This document shows positions 1 through 7,370 of a stretch of 64,000 bases of DNA, piece after piece. Every line of letters starts with the position of its first letter. Positions within the stretch are counted from its first letter, which is position 1. The position numbers and the translations under genes were made by a program. The stretch spans positions 1,736,001 through 1,800,000 of the forward strand of contig NZ_CP041356.1 of the NCBI RefSeq assembly GCF_006965445.1, written 5' to 3'. The notes beneath the pieces were generated by a model that was not told where the DNA came from, searched no databases, and saw only the letters and a list, made by a program, of their open reading frames with translations. Source of the DNA: Lactococcus protaetiae. GTDB taxonomy: Bacteria > Bacillota > Bacilli > Lactobacillales > Streptococcaceae.

Positions 1-1
1 A

Positions 2-460
2 AATGATTTAACAATAATGTCAGGGGTTCAGTATAAGATTGATGAGGTCATACCAAGTAATGATGAGAATGTACCGTTTGAAATTGCTCCTAACAATCAT
101 TCTCAAGTGATTACTACAGATGGTGAGGGACAAGCAACGATTACGCTTCCAGCAGGAATATATAGAGTAACAGAACTTCAAGGAGCGGGGATTCAGAATC
201 CCGCGGCACCTGTTATCGTTCAACTTCCAATGACTTTACAAAACGGTCAGATTTTGAATCACGTTTATCTCTATCCAAAATCTAGTGTCATATCTCCTCA
301 AAAAGAAACAACATCTTCAAGAGCTAAGGAAATAAGTAACATTCCGCAAACTTCTGGAAGTGAAAGTTCTTTATATCCTATTTATATCGCTTTATTCATA
401 GTGATTTGTGCAGGATTATATGGTCTGTTTATCATCAAGTCTAAGCACTATACTAAATAA
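2..460 (+). CDS. Cell-wall-anchored pilin-like protein, C-terminal part (5' end outside window)
   Basis: The frame is open from the window edge, so this is the C-terminal end of a larger surface protein. A beta-rich stretch (ATITLPAGIYRVTEL) looks like the SpaA/prealbumin-type domains of Gram-positive pilins. It is followed by a Ser/Thr-rich linker, a sorting-like motif IPQTSG, a hydrophobic segment (YIALFIVICAGLYGLFII) and a basic tail KSKHYTK. This is the normal architecture of a sortase substrate, but the motif departs from LPXTG at positions 1 and 5. The sortase gene 230 bases downstream is the likely processing enzyme. Whether this is the backbone or an accessory pilin cannot be decided from the fragment. 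Confidence 0.75.
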   Translation, partial: NDLTIMSGVQYKIDEVIPSNDENVPFEIAPNNHSQVITTDGEGQATITLPAGIYRVTELQGAGIQNPAAPVIVQLPMTLQNGQILNHVYLYPKSSVISPQKETTSSRAKEISNIPQTSGSESSLYPIYIALFIVICAGLYGLFIIKSKHYTK

Positions 461-461
461 T

Positions 462-559
462 GATAAAAAGGAGGAAGAGTAGAGCAGGTGTCATGATTAA
501 TTTGAAAAATTTGCATGCTCTGATGATAATACTCTTACTATTTCTTTCTCCTTTTTATC
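462..559 (+). promoter_or_regulatory. Long imperfect hairpin between pilin and sortase genes
   Basis: The arms GATAAAAAGGAG (462-473) and CTCCTTTTTATC (548-559) are perfectly complementary. Inside them AAGAGT (475-480) pairs with ACTCTT (531-536), and AGAGCA (481-486) with TGCTCT (516-521). The left arm contains a Shine-Dalgarno-like AAGGAGG, so folding would hide it. It could act as an attenuator, a processing site or a weak terminator; the T-rich right arm fits the last. Confidence 0.45.
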
Positions 560-588
560 TATCTTTTTTAACAAGTTTTTATTGTTAG
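493..588 (+). CDS. Possible 31-residue hydrophobic peptide
   Basis: An ATG at 493 opens a short frame (MINLKNLHALMIILLLFLSP and 11 more residues) that is almost wholly hydrophobic and ends at 588. An AAGGAGG lies 17-20 bases upstream, which is long for a ribosome binding site, and the frame sits inside the hairpin described for 462-559. It could be a small membrane peptide or a chance frame in a hairpin. I favour chance, but record it because nothing else explains this gap. Confidence 0.2.
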   Translation: MINLKNLHALMIILLLFLSPFYLSFLTSFYC

Positions 589-624
589 ATTCTATATTAA
601 TGATTATCACAGGAAGAAATTCTT

Positions 625-677
625 CTTGTGGTAATGAATGGAATAATATCAGTAATTATTTTATTCATTACCACAAG
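625..677 (+). promoter_or_regulatory. 15-bp inverted repeat just upstream of the sortase ribosome binding site
   Basis: CTTGTGGTAATGAAT (625-639) and ATTCATTACCACAAG (663-677) are perfect reverse complements with a 23-base loop. The sortase Shine-Dalgarno (AAAGGGG) begins two to three bases after the right arm. A hairpin here would affect sortase expression relative to the upstream pilin, by mRNA processing, protection or partial termination. Confidence 0.55.
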
Positions 678-690
678 AAAAGGGGAAACG

Positions 691-2463
691 ATGAGAAAGA
701 AAAAAATTCCAGTATTGCTAGTTGCCGCAATTATCTTTATTTTTGTTGGTATTGGTGCATTAGTGTACCCTATTGTAGGAGATTATTTTGCAAATCAACA
801 GCGCTCAACAGCTGTTGCTCATTATGATAATCGATTAGAAAAAATTTCTAAATCAGATATTGAACAAAAATTAAAGGATGCTCAGGAATATAATGATAAT
901 ATTTTTGCTCAACAGCAAGGAGAAGTCGCACCTTATCCTAATATCAAGTATAAAAACACAATTAATGTTGGTGGAGTTATGGCAACGCTAGATATTCCAG
1001 CGATTGATATTAAAAATATGCCTGTTTTTCATGGCACGAATGAATTGACTTTGAATGACGGATTGGGGCATTTTCAGCCTTCATCAGTTCCGATTGGAGG
1101 AAAAAATACTCGTGCTGTTATTGCAGGACATTCTGGACTACAAAATCAGGTATTGTTCACAAATGTGCGGAATCTTCAGGTAGGAGATATTTTCTACATT
1201 AATGTTTTAAAGAAAAAATTGGCTTATCAGATTCAATCTATGGACGAAGTTCTACCTTCTCAGGTAGATAAAGTTAAGATTATTCCTGGTAAAGATATGG
1301 TTACTTTGGTTACTTGCACTCCGCCAGGAATCAATACTTATCGTCTTTTGGTAAATGGGGTTCGTATCCCGTATAGTAAAGCTCAAAAAGAAAAAGTAAC
1401 TCATCGAGATATGTTCAGCTATACTAAGGTGGTTATTGCTTCATTGAGTCTTTGTATTCTTTTATTTATTATTATCTTGATTTTATACCGTATATTAAAA
1501 GGTCAATATAATCAAGCGGTTAAAATGATGAATGAAGGGAATCGAGAAACTTCAGAAAAAAGGCTGCGCAGGTTATTTAAAGCAGTCAAAATCCTTTTTA
1601 TCACGCTAATTATCGTGATGGTTGCAGTTTTAGGATTTACTATTTATGGCTACACACAGATTCAACATCAGAGGCAGATGAATAGTATTGAGGTAGGGAA
1701 GACAGAACAGCTCTCAAATTATAATTTAGATAAGATTAATCGTGCTAATTATACAGAGTCAGATGTCACATCTGTTGGGATTGGAAATTATGCTGAGGCT
1801 AAGATAAATTTTAATCAAACAGTCAATGATTGGGGTGTTGGGAAAATAGTAATCCCTAGTCAACAAATTAATCTTCCAATATTGGCTGGGATGAATAATG
1901 ATAATTTATTGAATGGTGCAGCTACGTATAGTGTTCAGCAGCAGTTGGGAAAGGGAAATTATGTTTTGCTTGCACACAATATTCCTAATAACAAAGGAGA
2001 GTCAAGTCCAGTTCTTTTGGGAAAAATCAATAAGTTAAAAAAGGGAGATGTGATTTATGCCTCAGATTTCAAAAATGTTTATGTTTATAAAGTTACGACA
2101 AATCAGGTCGTTAAGGAAACTGAGACACAATATATTGAACAGCCACAAGATAGGAGAAGTGGGGCAATGATTACTCTTATTCGTTGTGAAGGTGGAATGG
2201 GAACTCAATTTCGTCGTGTTGTACAGGGAGATTTGGTGAAAAAAGAGTCATTAAATCAACTAGATAACGAACGTTTAAAGGATTTGGGGATGAGCAGAAC
2301 GGCATCTAAGTTATCTAGCGAAATATATACTGGCTCTAGTTATTCGTCAATTACTGTTTTAGGGATGAGGATTGCAGCGGCTATTATTAATAATCCGATG
2401 CAAACTCTTATTCCTATTGTGTTACTTTTGATGGTTCCTATTCTTTTTTTAAATTTACTTTGA
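691..2463 (+). CDS. Tandem sortase: class C-like domain fused to class A-like domain
   Basis: I chose ATG 691 (590 residues) because AAAGGGG precedes it at good spacing; an upstream GTG at 628 lies in the inverted repeat. An N-terminal membrane anchor (about residues 6-29) is followed by a class C-like sortase with GHSGL (His147), LVTCTPPG (Cys209) and YRLLV (Arg218). Two central membrane segments lead into a second sortase, most like class A, with LLAHNIP (His429), LIRCEGG (Cys499) and FRRVV (Arg508/509). A hydrophobic C-terminus follows. Both His-Cys-Arg sets look intact. Single sortases are about 200-300 residues, so this is a true two-enzyme fusion. A reasonable inference is that one half polymerises pilin and the other anchors it to the wall. 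Confidence 0.9.
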   Translation: MRKKKIPVLLVAAIIFIFVGIGALVYPIVGDYFANQQRSTAVAHYDNRLEKISKSDIEQKLKDAQEYNDNIFAQQQGEVAPYPNIKYKNTINVGGVMATLDIPAIDIKNMPVFHGTNELTLNDGLGHFQPSSVPIGGKNTRAVIAGHSGLQNQVLFTNVRNLQVGDIFYINVLKKKLAYQIQSMDEVLPSQVDKVKIIPGKDMVTLVTCTPPGINTYRLLVNGVRIPYSKAQKEKVTHRDMFSYTKVVIASLSLCILLFIIILILYRILKGQYNQAVKMMNEGNRETSEKRLRRLFKAVKILFITLIIVMVAVLGFTIYGYTQIQHQRQMNSIEVGKTEQLSNYNLDKINRANYTESDVTSVGIGNYAEAKINFNQTVNDWGVGKIVIPSQQINLPILAGMNNDNLLNGAATYSVQQQLGKGNYVLLAHNIPNNKGESSPVLLGKINKLKKGDVIYASDFKNVYVYKVTTNQVVKETETQYIEQPQDRRSGAMITLIRCEGGMGTQFRRVVQGDLVKKESLNQLDNERLKDLGMSRTASKLSSEIYTGSSYSSITVLGMRIAAAIINNPMQTLIPIVLLLMVPILFLNLL

Positions 2464-2513
2464 GTTTTGCGCTAGAGAAGAAGTGATAGGAGTGATAAAG
2501 GAGTCAGAGATTT

Positions 2514-3020
2514 ATGGGCAATCTTGAAAAACAAAAAGAAATCAATGAACGAATAAAAGCGATTAAGAAAGTCATTCAGCGTTATAGAATCCCAATTTTA
2601 AGGCTTTCAGAAAAAATAGATTATCCGGGAACGATAGTGGCTGATGTTTTGTTTTTTAGAAAAAAAGCTGGGGATGATTTTTTGGAAAAGGTTGAAAAAG
2701 GATTGGAGGGGATTATTAGAGAAAACAGAAACTTGAATGTGATGACGAAGCAACATGATAGAGAAGAAAAAACTAAGGATTCATTTGAAAATTTAGGTTT
2801 TTTAGATTCAAAAGTTCCAGTAAAGTTTGGTGTAAAAATAAGGCGTATTCGCTATACGTTGAAATATTCAAAGGAGGAATTTGGTGAAAAACTTTCTCCA
2901 AGTTTATCAGTTCGTATTATCGATGAAATGGAAAATAACCAATTTGTTCCATCGCTAAGTTACCTTATCCAAATTGCAGATATGGGAAATGTGACATTAG
3001 ACTGGCTTTTAAGAGATTAA
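2514..3020 (+). CDS. XRE-family DNA-binding protein
   Basis: This 168-residue protein has a clear helix-turn-helix of the XRE/HTH_3 type in its C-terminal half (about residues 105-168), ending in SYLIQIADMGNVTLDWLLRD, the usual end of such domains. The N-terminal half is charged and alpha-helical and may be a degenerate second helix-turn-helix. AAAGGAG lies nine bases before the ATG. It follows the sortase gene by 50 bases on the same strand, so it is probably co-transcribed with the pilus genes. That it regulates them is inference. Confidence 0.75.
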   Translation: MGNLEKQKEINERIKAIKKVIQRYRIPILRLSEKIDYPGTIVADVLFFRKKAGDDFLEKVEKGLEGIIRENRNLNVMTKQHDREEKTKDSFENLGFLDSKVPVKFGVKIRRIRYTLKYSKEEFGEKLSPSLSVRIIDEMENNQFVPSLSYLIQIADMGNVTLDWLLRD

Positions 3021-3163
3021 TGGCTTAAAGGAAGTATTTTAGGAGAGAGTGTGTGAATTCTGTCAGCACTTTTAAGTTAAAAAATAGTTCAATTATGAAA
3101 ATTATGGAATTTAGACATCTCTGTAATTAGATTTATGTCTATGTTTTTTAATTGGTTTAACAA

Positions 3164-3194
3164 AAAAAGAATCACTTTATTGGCGATTCTTTTT
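3164..3194. terminator. Bidirectional intrinsic terminator
   Basis: AAAAAGAATC (3164-3173) and GATTCTTTTT (3185-3194) form a stem flanked by A and T runs. It lies between the convergent XRE gene and rex and can serve both. Confidence 0.75.
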
Positions 3195-3212
3195 ATTACG
3201 GCTTGTCTATTT

Positions 3213-3860
3213 TTATTTATTGTCATTCATGAAGAAAAGCAATGTTTGAAGCTCTTTAGTGAGATCAATAGATTGAACAACAACATCTGATGGGACACGA
3301 AGGCGAATAGGCGCGAAATTTAGAATTCCTTTGATACCAGCTTTAATCAAAATATCAACGACTTCCTGAGCGTCTTCTTTTCTAACAGAAAGAATAGCAG
3401 TTTTAATATCTGATTTTTTTACATTTTTCTCTAAATCAGAAATATTAAAGATTGGGATACCATCGTCTGTCTGTGTACCCACTAATGGATTTCCAGAAAT
3501 GTCATAGGCTTGAGTAATTCTCATTTTATTGCGTTCTTGGAAGTGGTAGTGAAGCAATGCTCGCCCGAGATTTCCCACCCCAATCAGTGCCAAATGTGTT
3601 TCTTGGTCTTGACCAAGTAATTCGCCGAAAAAGTCGCGTAATGCTTGTGTTTCATAACCATAACCACGGCGCCCAAGTTCACCGAAAAGAGAGAAGTCTC
3701 GACGGATTGTTGCAGCATCTACACCAATTTTTTCAGAAATCAATTGCGAATTGGTCCGTGTGATATTTTCCTCAACCAGATTTTTAAATAAACGATAATA
3801 CTGAGGAAGACGTTTTGCGGTTGCTTTTGGTAAAGTTTTATTTAATTTAGTGTCAGTCAT
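3213..3860 (-). CDS. rex: Redox-sensing transcriptional repressor Rex
   Basis: Rex senses the NADH/NAD+ ratio and represses fermentation and respiration genes when NADH is low. The protein has an N-terminal winged helix (TNSQLISEKIGVDAATIRRD) and a Rossmann fold with the dinucleotide motif GVGNLGRAL, then the family segment LNFAPIRLRVP. I place the start at 3860 (MTDTKLNK, 215 residues) because GGAG lies seven bases upstream; an upstream in-frame start at 3893 lacks such support. The gene is monocistronic and faces the pilus operon tail-to-tail. Confidence 0.95.
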   Translation of the reverse strand: MTDTKLNKTLPKATAKRLPQYYRLFKNLVEENITRTNSQLISEKIGVDAATIRRDFSLFGELGRRGYGYETQALRDFFGELLGQDQETHLALIGVGNLGRALLHYHFQERNKMRITQAYDISGNPLVGTQTDDGIPIFNISDLEKNVKKSDIKTAILSVRKEDAQEVVDILIKAGIKGILNFAPIRLRVPSDVVVQSIDLTKELQTLLFFMNDNK

Positions 3861-3936
3861 TTTTTTCTCCGTATAAAATGTGTATTTTAGCACATTTCAT
3901 CTTAAATTTTTATTTCAAGAGTTAAATCTGTTTCTT

Positions 3937-3976
3937 TTGTGATAATTTTACCAAAAGTTTGTGAAATTATCAACCA
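3937..3976. promoter_or_regulatory. Two weak Rex-box-like half-site pairs upstream of rex
   Basis: TTGTGATAATTTTACCAA (3937-3954) and TTGTGAAATTATCAACCA (3959-3976) each carry a strong TTGTGA left half like the known Rex operator TTGTGAN6TCACAA, but the right halves are degenerate. Autoregulation is a reasonable guess and no more. Confidence 0.3.
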
Positions 3977-4004
3977 AAAATAACGGAAGTGAATTATGAC
4001 CGTT

Positions 4005-4022
4005 ATTGTCAGCGCTGACAAT
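4005..4022. repeat. Perfect 18-bp palindrome of the CTGTCAG/CTGACAG family
   Basis: ATTGTCAGCGCTGACAAT is a perfect palindrome in the intergenic region between rex and the DUF4097 operon. It belongs to the dispersed family described in the findings. Confidence 0.85.
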
Positions 4023-4059
4023 GTGTTGTCAGACGAATAAATAATATAAATGAAGCATA

Positions 4060-4090
4060 AAAAAACTGTCAGCATACTGACAGTTTTTCT
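4060..4090. terminator. Terminator built on the CTGTCAG/CTGACAG palindrome
   Basis: CTGTCAG (4066-4072) and CTGACAG (4077-4083), extended by A and T runs on both sides, make a bidirectional intrinsic terminator just downstream of the DUF4097 gene. It is one of several hairpins built from this word. Confidence 0.8.
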
Positions 4091-4098
4091 GTAATTAA

Positions 4099-4974
4099 TT
4101 AGTGATTCAAATTAACCTGACTATCACTGACAGAAATTTTAAGGGCTTGATTCAAATTACCATCAGTAAAGGGAAAGCTTTGGCGCTGATGACTCACATG
4201 GAGTGCGCTATCTTGTCCATCAATCATCAGACCAGCTACCTTAGGATAATTTAATGTGAGTCGGCTATCATTAAGTGTCCACGTGCCAGATTTTTTGACA
4301 GTAAGTGCGCTTGTATCAAAAGCAGAATCATTGGCACTGACATTAAAGAGATTGGTCTGTAAGTTGGTCAGCATGAGGTGCGAGTCTGTCCCTTTAGAAA
4401 TAAGGGTTGAAAATTGACTGTCTGAAATCTCAAGATGACTATCTGAGAAGTTAAGTACTGCCGGAGAAGCTACGGATAAATGACGAGCAGTCAACCTGGT
4501 ATCACGAAACTGACCTGAAAAATTTTTCAAAGAAAAATGTTCTAGTGTTATTGTTGTATCAGAAAGTTGTAATTGTAAAGATTTAATCTGATTTTTGTCA
4601 GGAAGTGTGATGATTAACGACTCTTTTTGAGCAGAAGCAAAAGATAAAGTTGGACCTTTAAAACCAGTTGATTTTGTCTGAATGATTGCATTTTTTCCTT
4701 GAGAAGTAATCATTGTATTACGGTCAAGTAGGCGTGACTCAACTTTAAACTCAGAACCTTCTTTAAACGATACATTGACATCTGACGCATTAATTTTAAG
4801 ATTTTCTACAGAGGAATTGAGAGTTTGATGAGCGACAATCATCTTGCTAAGTTGTGGATGACCATTTTTCCAGATGATACTTCTATGCGCTCCCATCCCG
4901 AATCCGATGAGTCCGAGTGCGCAACCTAAAACCAAAAGCACAGCACCAGCTATCATAAGATTTTTAAATTTCAT
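4099..4974 (-). CDS. DUF4097-family membrane-anchored beta-helix protein
   Basis: The ATG at 4974 (291 residues) overlaps the stop of the preceding gene in a TGATG arrangement and has GAGGGGAG upstream. After an N-terminal membrane segment (LMIAGAVLLVLGCALGLIGF) the protein is a long run of short beta strands (SLQLQLSDTTITLEHFSLKN and similar), typical of the DUF4097/adhesin-like beta-helix family. Proteins of this type often sit behind PadR and DUF1700 genes and are linked to cell-envelope stress. It is probably extracytoplasmic; the exact role is unknown. Confidence 0.8.
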   Translation of the reverse strand: MKFKNLMIAGAVLLVLGCALGLIGFGMGAHRSIIWKNGHPQLSKMIVAHQTLNSSVENLKINASDVNVSFKEGSEFKVESRLLDRNTMITSQGKNAIIQTKSTGFKGPTLSFASAQKESLIITLPDKNQIKSLQLQLSDTTITLEHFSLKNFSGQFRDTRLTARHLSVASPAVLNFSDSHLEISDSQFSTLISKGTDSHLMLTNLQTNLFNVSANDSAFDTSALTVKKSGTWTLNDSRLTLNYPKVAGLMIDGQDSALHVSHQRQSFPFTDGNLNQALKISVSDSQVNLNH

Positions 4975-5591
4975 CAAATTGCTCCCCTCACCTTAATATT
5001 CGATTTTTTTGTTAATTTGTAACCGATCCATTTGATAAATTTCATAAATAAATTAAACAAAATATGGGTAAATTCGAGTGTTAACGGAGTAAAAATAAAT
5101 CCAAGACCGATAGCAACAAAAGCAATCCCTGTGAAGAAGATGAAAGTTATCAAACTCTGTGCGAGAATTCCAAAAGCAGAAATCAGAGTAAAAAATCCAC
5201 TAAAAATCAGAGCAATTACTGTAATATAGCAAGAGAATAATAAGGCGAAAAGCACAATGCAGCAAGCAAATAAAACAAGAAAAAGACTTAAAGCGACAGG
5301 AAGCAACAAGGGAGAGGCAAAGAGTCCGAGAACAATCAACCAAACCAATTGCAATCTGTGTTTGGGGTTTTGAGGCTGAACAGCTGTACTATTTTCATCA
5401 TCATGTTCTAAGAAATAGGTCATTTTGAGTGCTTGAGCAAATTTTTTTGGTGTTCCATATTTTTCTATAATTTGTTCTAAAGTGAGGTTTGCATCAAGAA
5501 AATATTCTTCATAGTATTCCAAAAGTTCAATGGTTTCTTTTTGAGGAATACCCGACAGGTGTTTTTGAACCTCATTAAGATAGTTATTCAT
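4974..5591 (-). CDS. DUF1700 (HAAS-type) membrane protein
   Basis: The N-terminal 60 residues (YLNEVQKHLSGIPQKETIEL, then YGTPKKFAQALK) match the cytoplasmic HAAS/DUF1700 module that accompanies PadR regulators. Residues of roughly 80-185 form four to five hydrophobic segments. The start overlaps the PadR gene by eight bases and the stop overlaps the DUF4097 start, so the three are translationally coupled. It probably links the regulator or the DUF4097 protein to the membrane. Confidence 0.85.
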   Translation of the reverse strand: MNNYLNEVQKHLSGIPQKETIELLEYYEEYFLDANLTLEQIIEKYGTPKKFAQALKMTYFLEHDDENSTAVQPQNPKHRLQLVWLIVLGLFASPLLLPVALSLFLVLFACCIVLFALLFSCYITVIALIFSGFFTLISAFGILAQSLITFIFFTGIAFVAIGLGFIFTPLTLEFTHILFNLFMKFIKWIGYKLTKKSNIKVRGAI

Positions 5592-5898
5592 CTGTTTCTC
5601 CTAACATTTCATCAATAATTTGTCGAAAGTTCTTCCAATCTTCTGTAATTTTTTTGAGTTCATCTTTTCCATCGGAAGTGATTCTGTAATAACGTCTCAT
5701 TCTTCCTTCAAAAGGAACATCATAGGTTTCAAGTAATTCATTTTTTTTGAGACGACGGAGTACAGGATACATTGTTGATTCGCTTATAGGAAGCCGTTCT
5801 TGGACATTTTTTGTGATAATGTACCCATAAAGGTCTTCTTGATTAAGTAAGGCTAAAACGGTGCCGTCAAGTAAAAGACTTGGGATTTGAATTTCCAT
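5584..5898 (-). CDS. PadR-family transcriptional regulator
   Basis: This 104-residue protein carries a PadR winged helix (LDGTVLALLNQEDLYGYIIT, SESTMYPVLRRLKKNELLET, RRYYRITSDGK). AAAGGAAAT precedes the ATG. As first gene of a three-gene operon with DUF1700 and DUF4097 genes it most likely represses its own operon. A strong inverted repeat lies 26 bases upstream. The inducer is unknown; related operons respond to envelope-active compounds. Confidence 0.9.
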   Translation of the reverse strand: MEIQIPSLLLDGTVLALLNQEDLYGYIITKNVQERLPISESTMYPVLRRLKKNELLETYDVPFEGRMRRYYRITSDGKDELKKITEDWKNFRQIIDEMLGETDE

Positions 5899-5923
5899 AG
5901 ATTTCCTTTCTATATCGTTTATA

Positions 5924-5949
5924 ATACTATATTATATGAAATATAGTAT
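5924..5949. promoter_or_regulatory. Inverted repeat, probable PadR operator
   Basis: ATACTATATT (5924-5933) and AATATAGTAT (5940-5949) are perfect 10-bp arms around a six-base spacer, directly upstream of the padR-type gene and overlapping its likely promoter. Size and position fit autoregulatory PadR operators. Confidence 0.6.
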
Positions 5950-6070
5950 AAAGTCAAATTATTATGTGATACTTAAAACGTTTTCAAATGTATTCTTTTA
6001 ATGATAAAATAGAATTACGATAGAAACAAAGATTTTCAGGAATCAGTGATCATTTAGTTAAGGAGAAAAT

Positions 6071-6463
6071 ATGATTAAACTTTATCTTAGTAGTTCTTGC
6101 ACATCGTGTAGAAAAGCGAGAAAATGGTTACAAACTCATGGTATCGCGTTTAGAGAAATTAAATTATCACCAAATTTGCTGAGTAAGGAGGATTTAATCG
6201 GGATGTTATCCTTATCAGAAAATGGTTTTGAAGATATTATTTCTAGTCGAAGCAAGAAATACTTGGAAGTTGTTTATGATTTTGGAAATTTACACCTCGA
6301 TGAAGCTATCGCTTTAATCCAAAGAGAGCCAAGATTTTTGAAGAGACCACTTATTTTAGATGAAAGACAATTACTGATTGGTTATAATAAAGAAAAAATT
6401 CGTAGTTTTATTCCTACGGAAGCACGTAGAGTTGCCTTGAAATCAAGAATGGTTCTAGCTTAA
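6071..6463 (+). CDS. Spx/ArsC-family regulator
   Basis: Spx proteins bind the RNA polymerase alpha subunit and redirect transcription under oxidative or envelope stress. This 130-residue protein has the N-terminal redox motif CTSC (residues 10-13) and the family segments KRPLILDERQLLIGYN and IRSFIP. AAGGAG lies six bases upstream. Lactococci carry several Spx paralogues and I cannot say which this is. It is divergent from the PadR operon. Confidence 0.88.
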   Translation: MIKLYLSSSCTSCRKARKWLQTHGIAFREIKLSPNLLSKEDLIGMLSLSENGFEDIISSRSKKYLEVVYDFGNLHLDEAIALIQREPRFLKRPLILDERQLLIGYNKEKIRSFIPTEARRVALKSRMVLA

Positions 6464-6479
6464 GCGTGGGGAAATGAGC

Positions 6480-6513
6480 AAATAGACTTACCAATATGAG
6501 TAAGTCTATTTTA
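6480..6513 (+). terminator. Intrinsic terminator of the Spx gene
   Basis: AAATAGACTTAC (6480-6491) and GTAAGTCTATTT (6500-6511) form a 12-bp stem followed by T-rich sequence. Confidence 0.8.
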
Positions 6514-6731
6514 ATTTCGCAAAAATCTAGCTTTGTCTTTGCTTATATCTCCATATCGAAAAGAAAGAGAATCATAATTACTGATTAAATAATTGCTTCT
6601 TCAATGATGAGTTAGAAAAAGAGTACCAAAAGCCGATTTGAAATGATATAATTAATACGAGTGCCTGACAGCTAAAAATAGAAGTAAAGCTAATCCGTCG
6701 TGGATAAACGCCAATAAATGAGTCCTGTGGT

Positions 6732-7288
6732 ATGAAGTCAAGACTTATTCAGTGGGAGTTTCGTAAAACATTTGTCCATTTTCTCTAGTCGCTATCTTCG
6801 CTGCGCTACGCTGTCCGTTTGCTTAGCTGTTAAAGCAGCAAGAGCAAAAGGCAATGCGACTGATAAAAGGGCAACTCACCACTGAATTTAAGATACAACC
6901 TCTAGGTGTAACAACTCAGCGACCTGTACGCAGCTAAAGCTGCAACAGTCTGCTTAACATCTTCGATATGGGGTCACACCGTAGCGAAGCTTCGTTATCC
7001 ATTCGCTCTATCTCCACTTTGCTTCGCTGTCGATTTCACTAAGCCACTAAAGTGGCAAGTTCAAATCGCAATCAACTAAAGTCGCAAGGCGAAGTGGTCT
7101 TGTCCCTGAAGCCTAAGTGCTAAAGCACTAACGCCCTAGGGCAGTCGGACGAAATTCAAAGTTGGTGCTGCTTCATCCCCTACATAAGAGGTAGGGGTGT
7201 TGCGATTGCGACTGGGTGCTTCAGCGCCTTAGCGAGCATCGACAGCGTAGCCCAAAAGGGCGGAGATAGCACGCATTTACTTCGATAA
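6732..7288 (+). repeat. Composite hairpin-rich intergenic repeat, copy A (near full length)
   Basis: This stretch has no convincing gene and is shared at high similarity with copies B (reverse, 10418-10825) and C (19776-20310), and in parts with D, E, F and G. It starts ATGAAGTCAAGACTTATTCA and ends near CACGCATTTACTTCGAT. It contains at least four TAAA-loop hairpins with different stems: 826-839 (+6000), 930-943 (+6000), 7043-7056 (GCCAC/GTGGC) and 7117-7128 (GTGC/GCAC). A CCCCTAC/GTAGGGG hairpin near 7177-7197 is private to this copy. Confidence 0.9.
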
Positions 7289-7370
7289 TATCCTACTGGA
7301 TATTAAAATGAAACTAGCATACTTCAAAAAGTTAAAGGACATCGTTTTATGAAGAGGTTTAAATAGAATT

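Noticed and set aside
628-690. Upstream GTG start at 628 for the tandem sortase
   Set aside because: It lies in the inverted repeat without a ribosome binding site, while ATG 691 has AAAGGGG and begins with a typical membrane anchor.
6732-7288. Short open frames inside the composite repeats, for example near 39523-39777, 58729-58965 and 60647-60880
   Set aside because: They are not conserved between copies, lack ribosome binding sites and follow the hairpin modules rather than a protein pattern.
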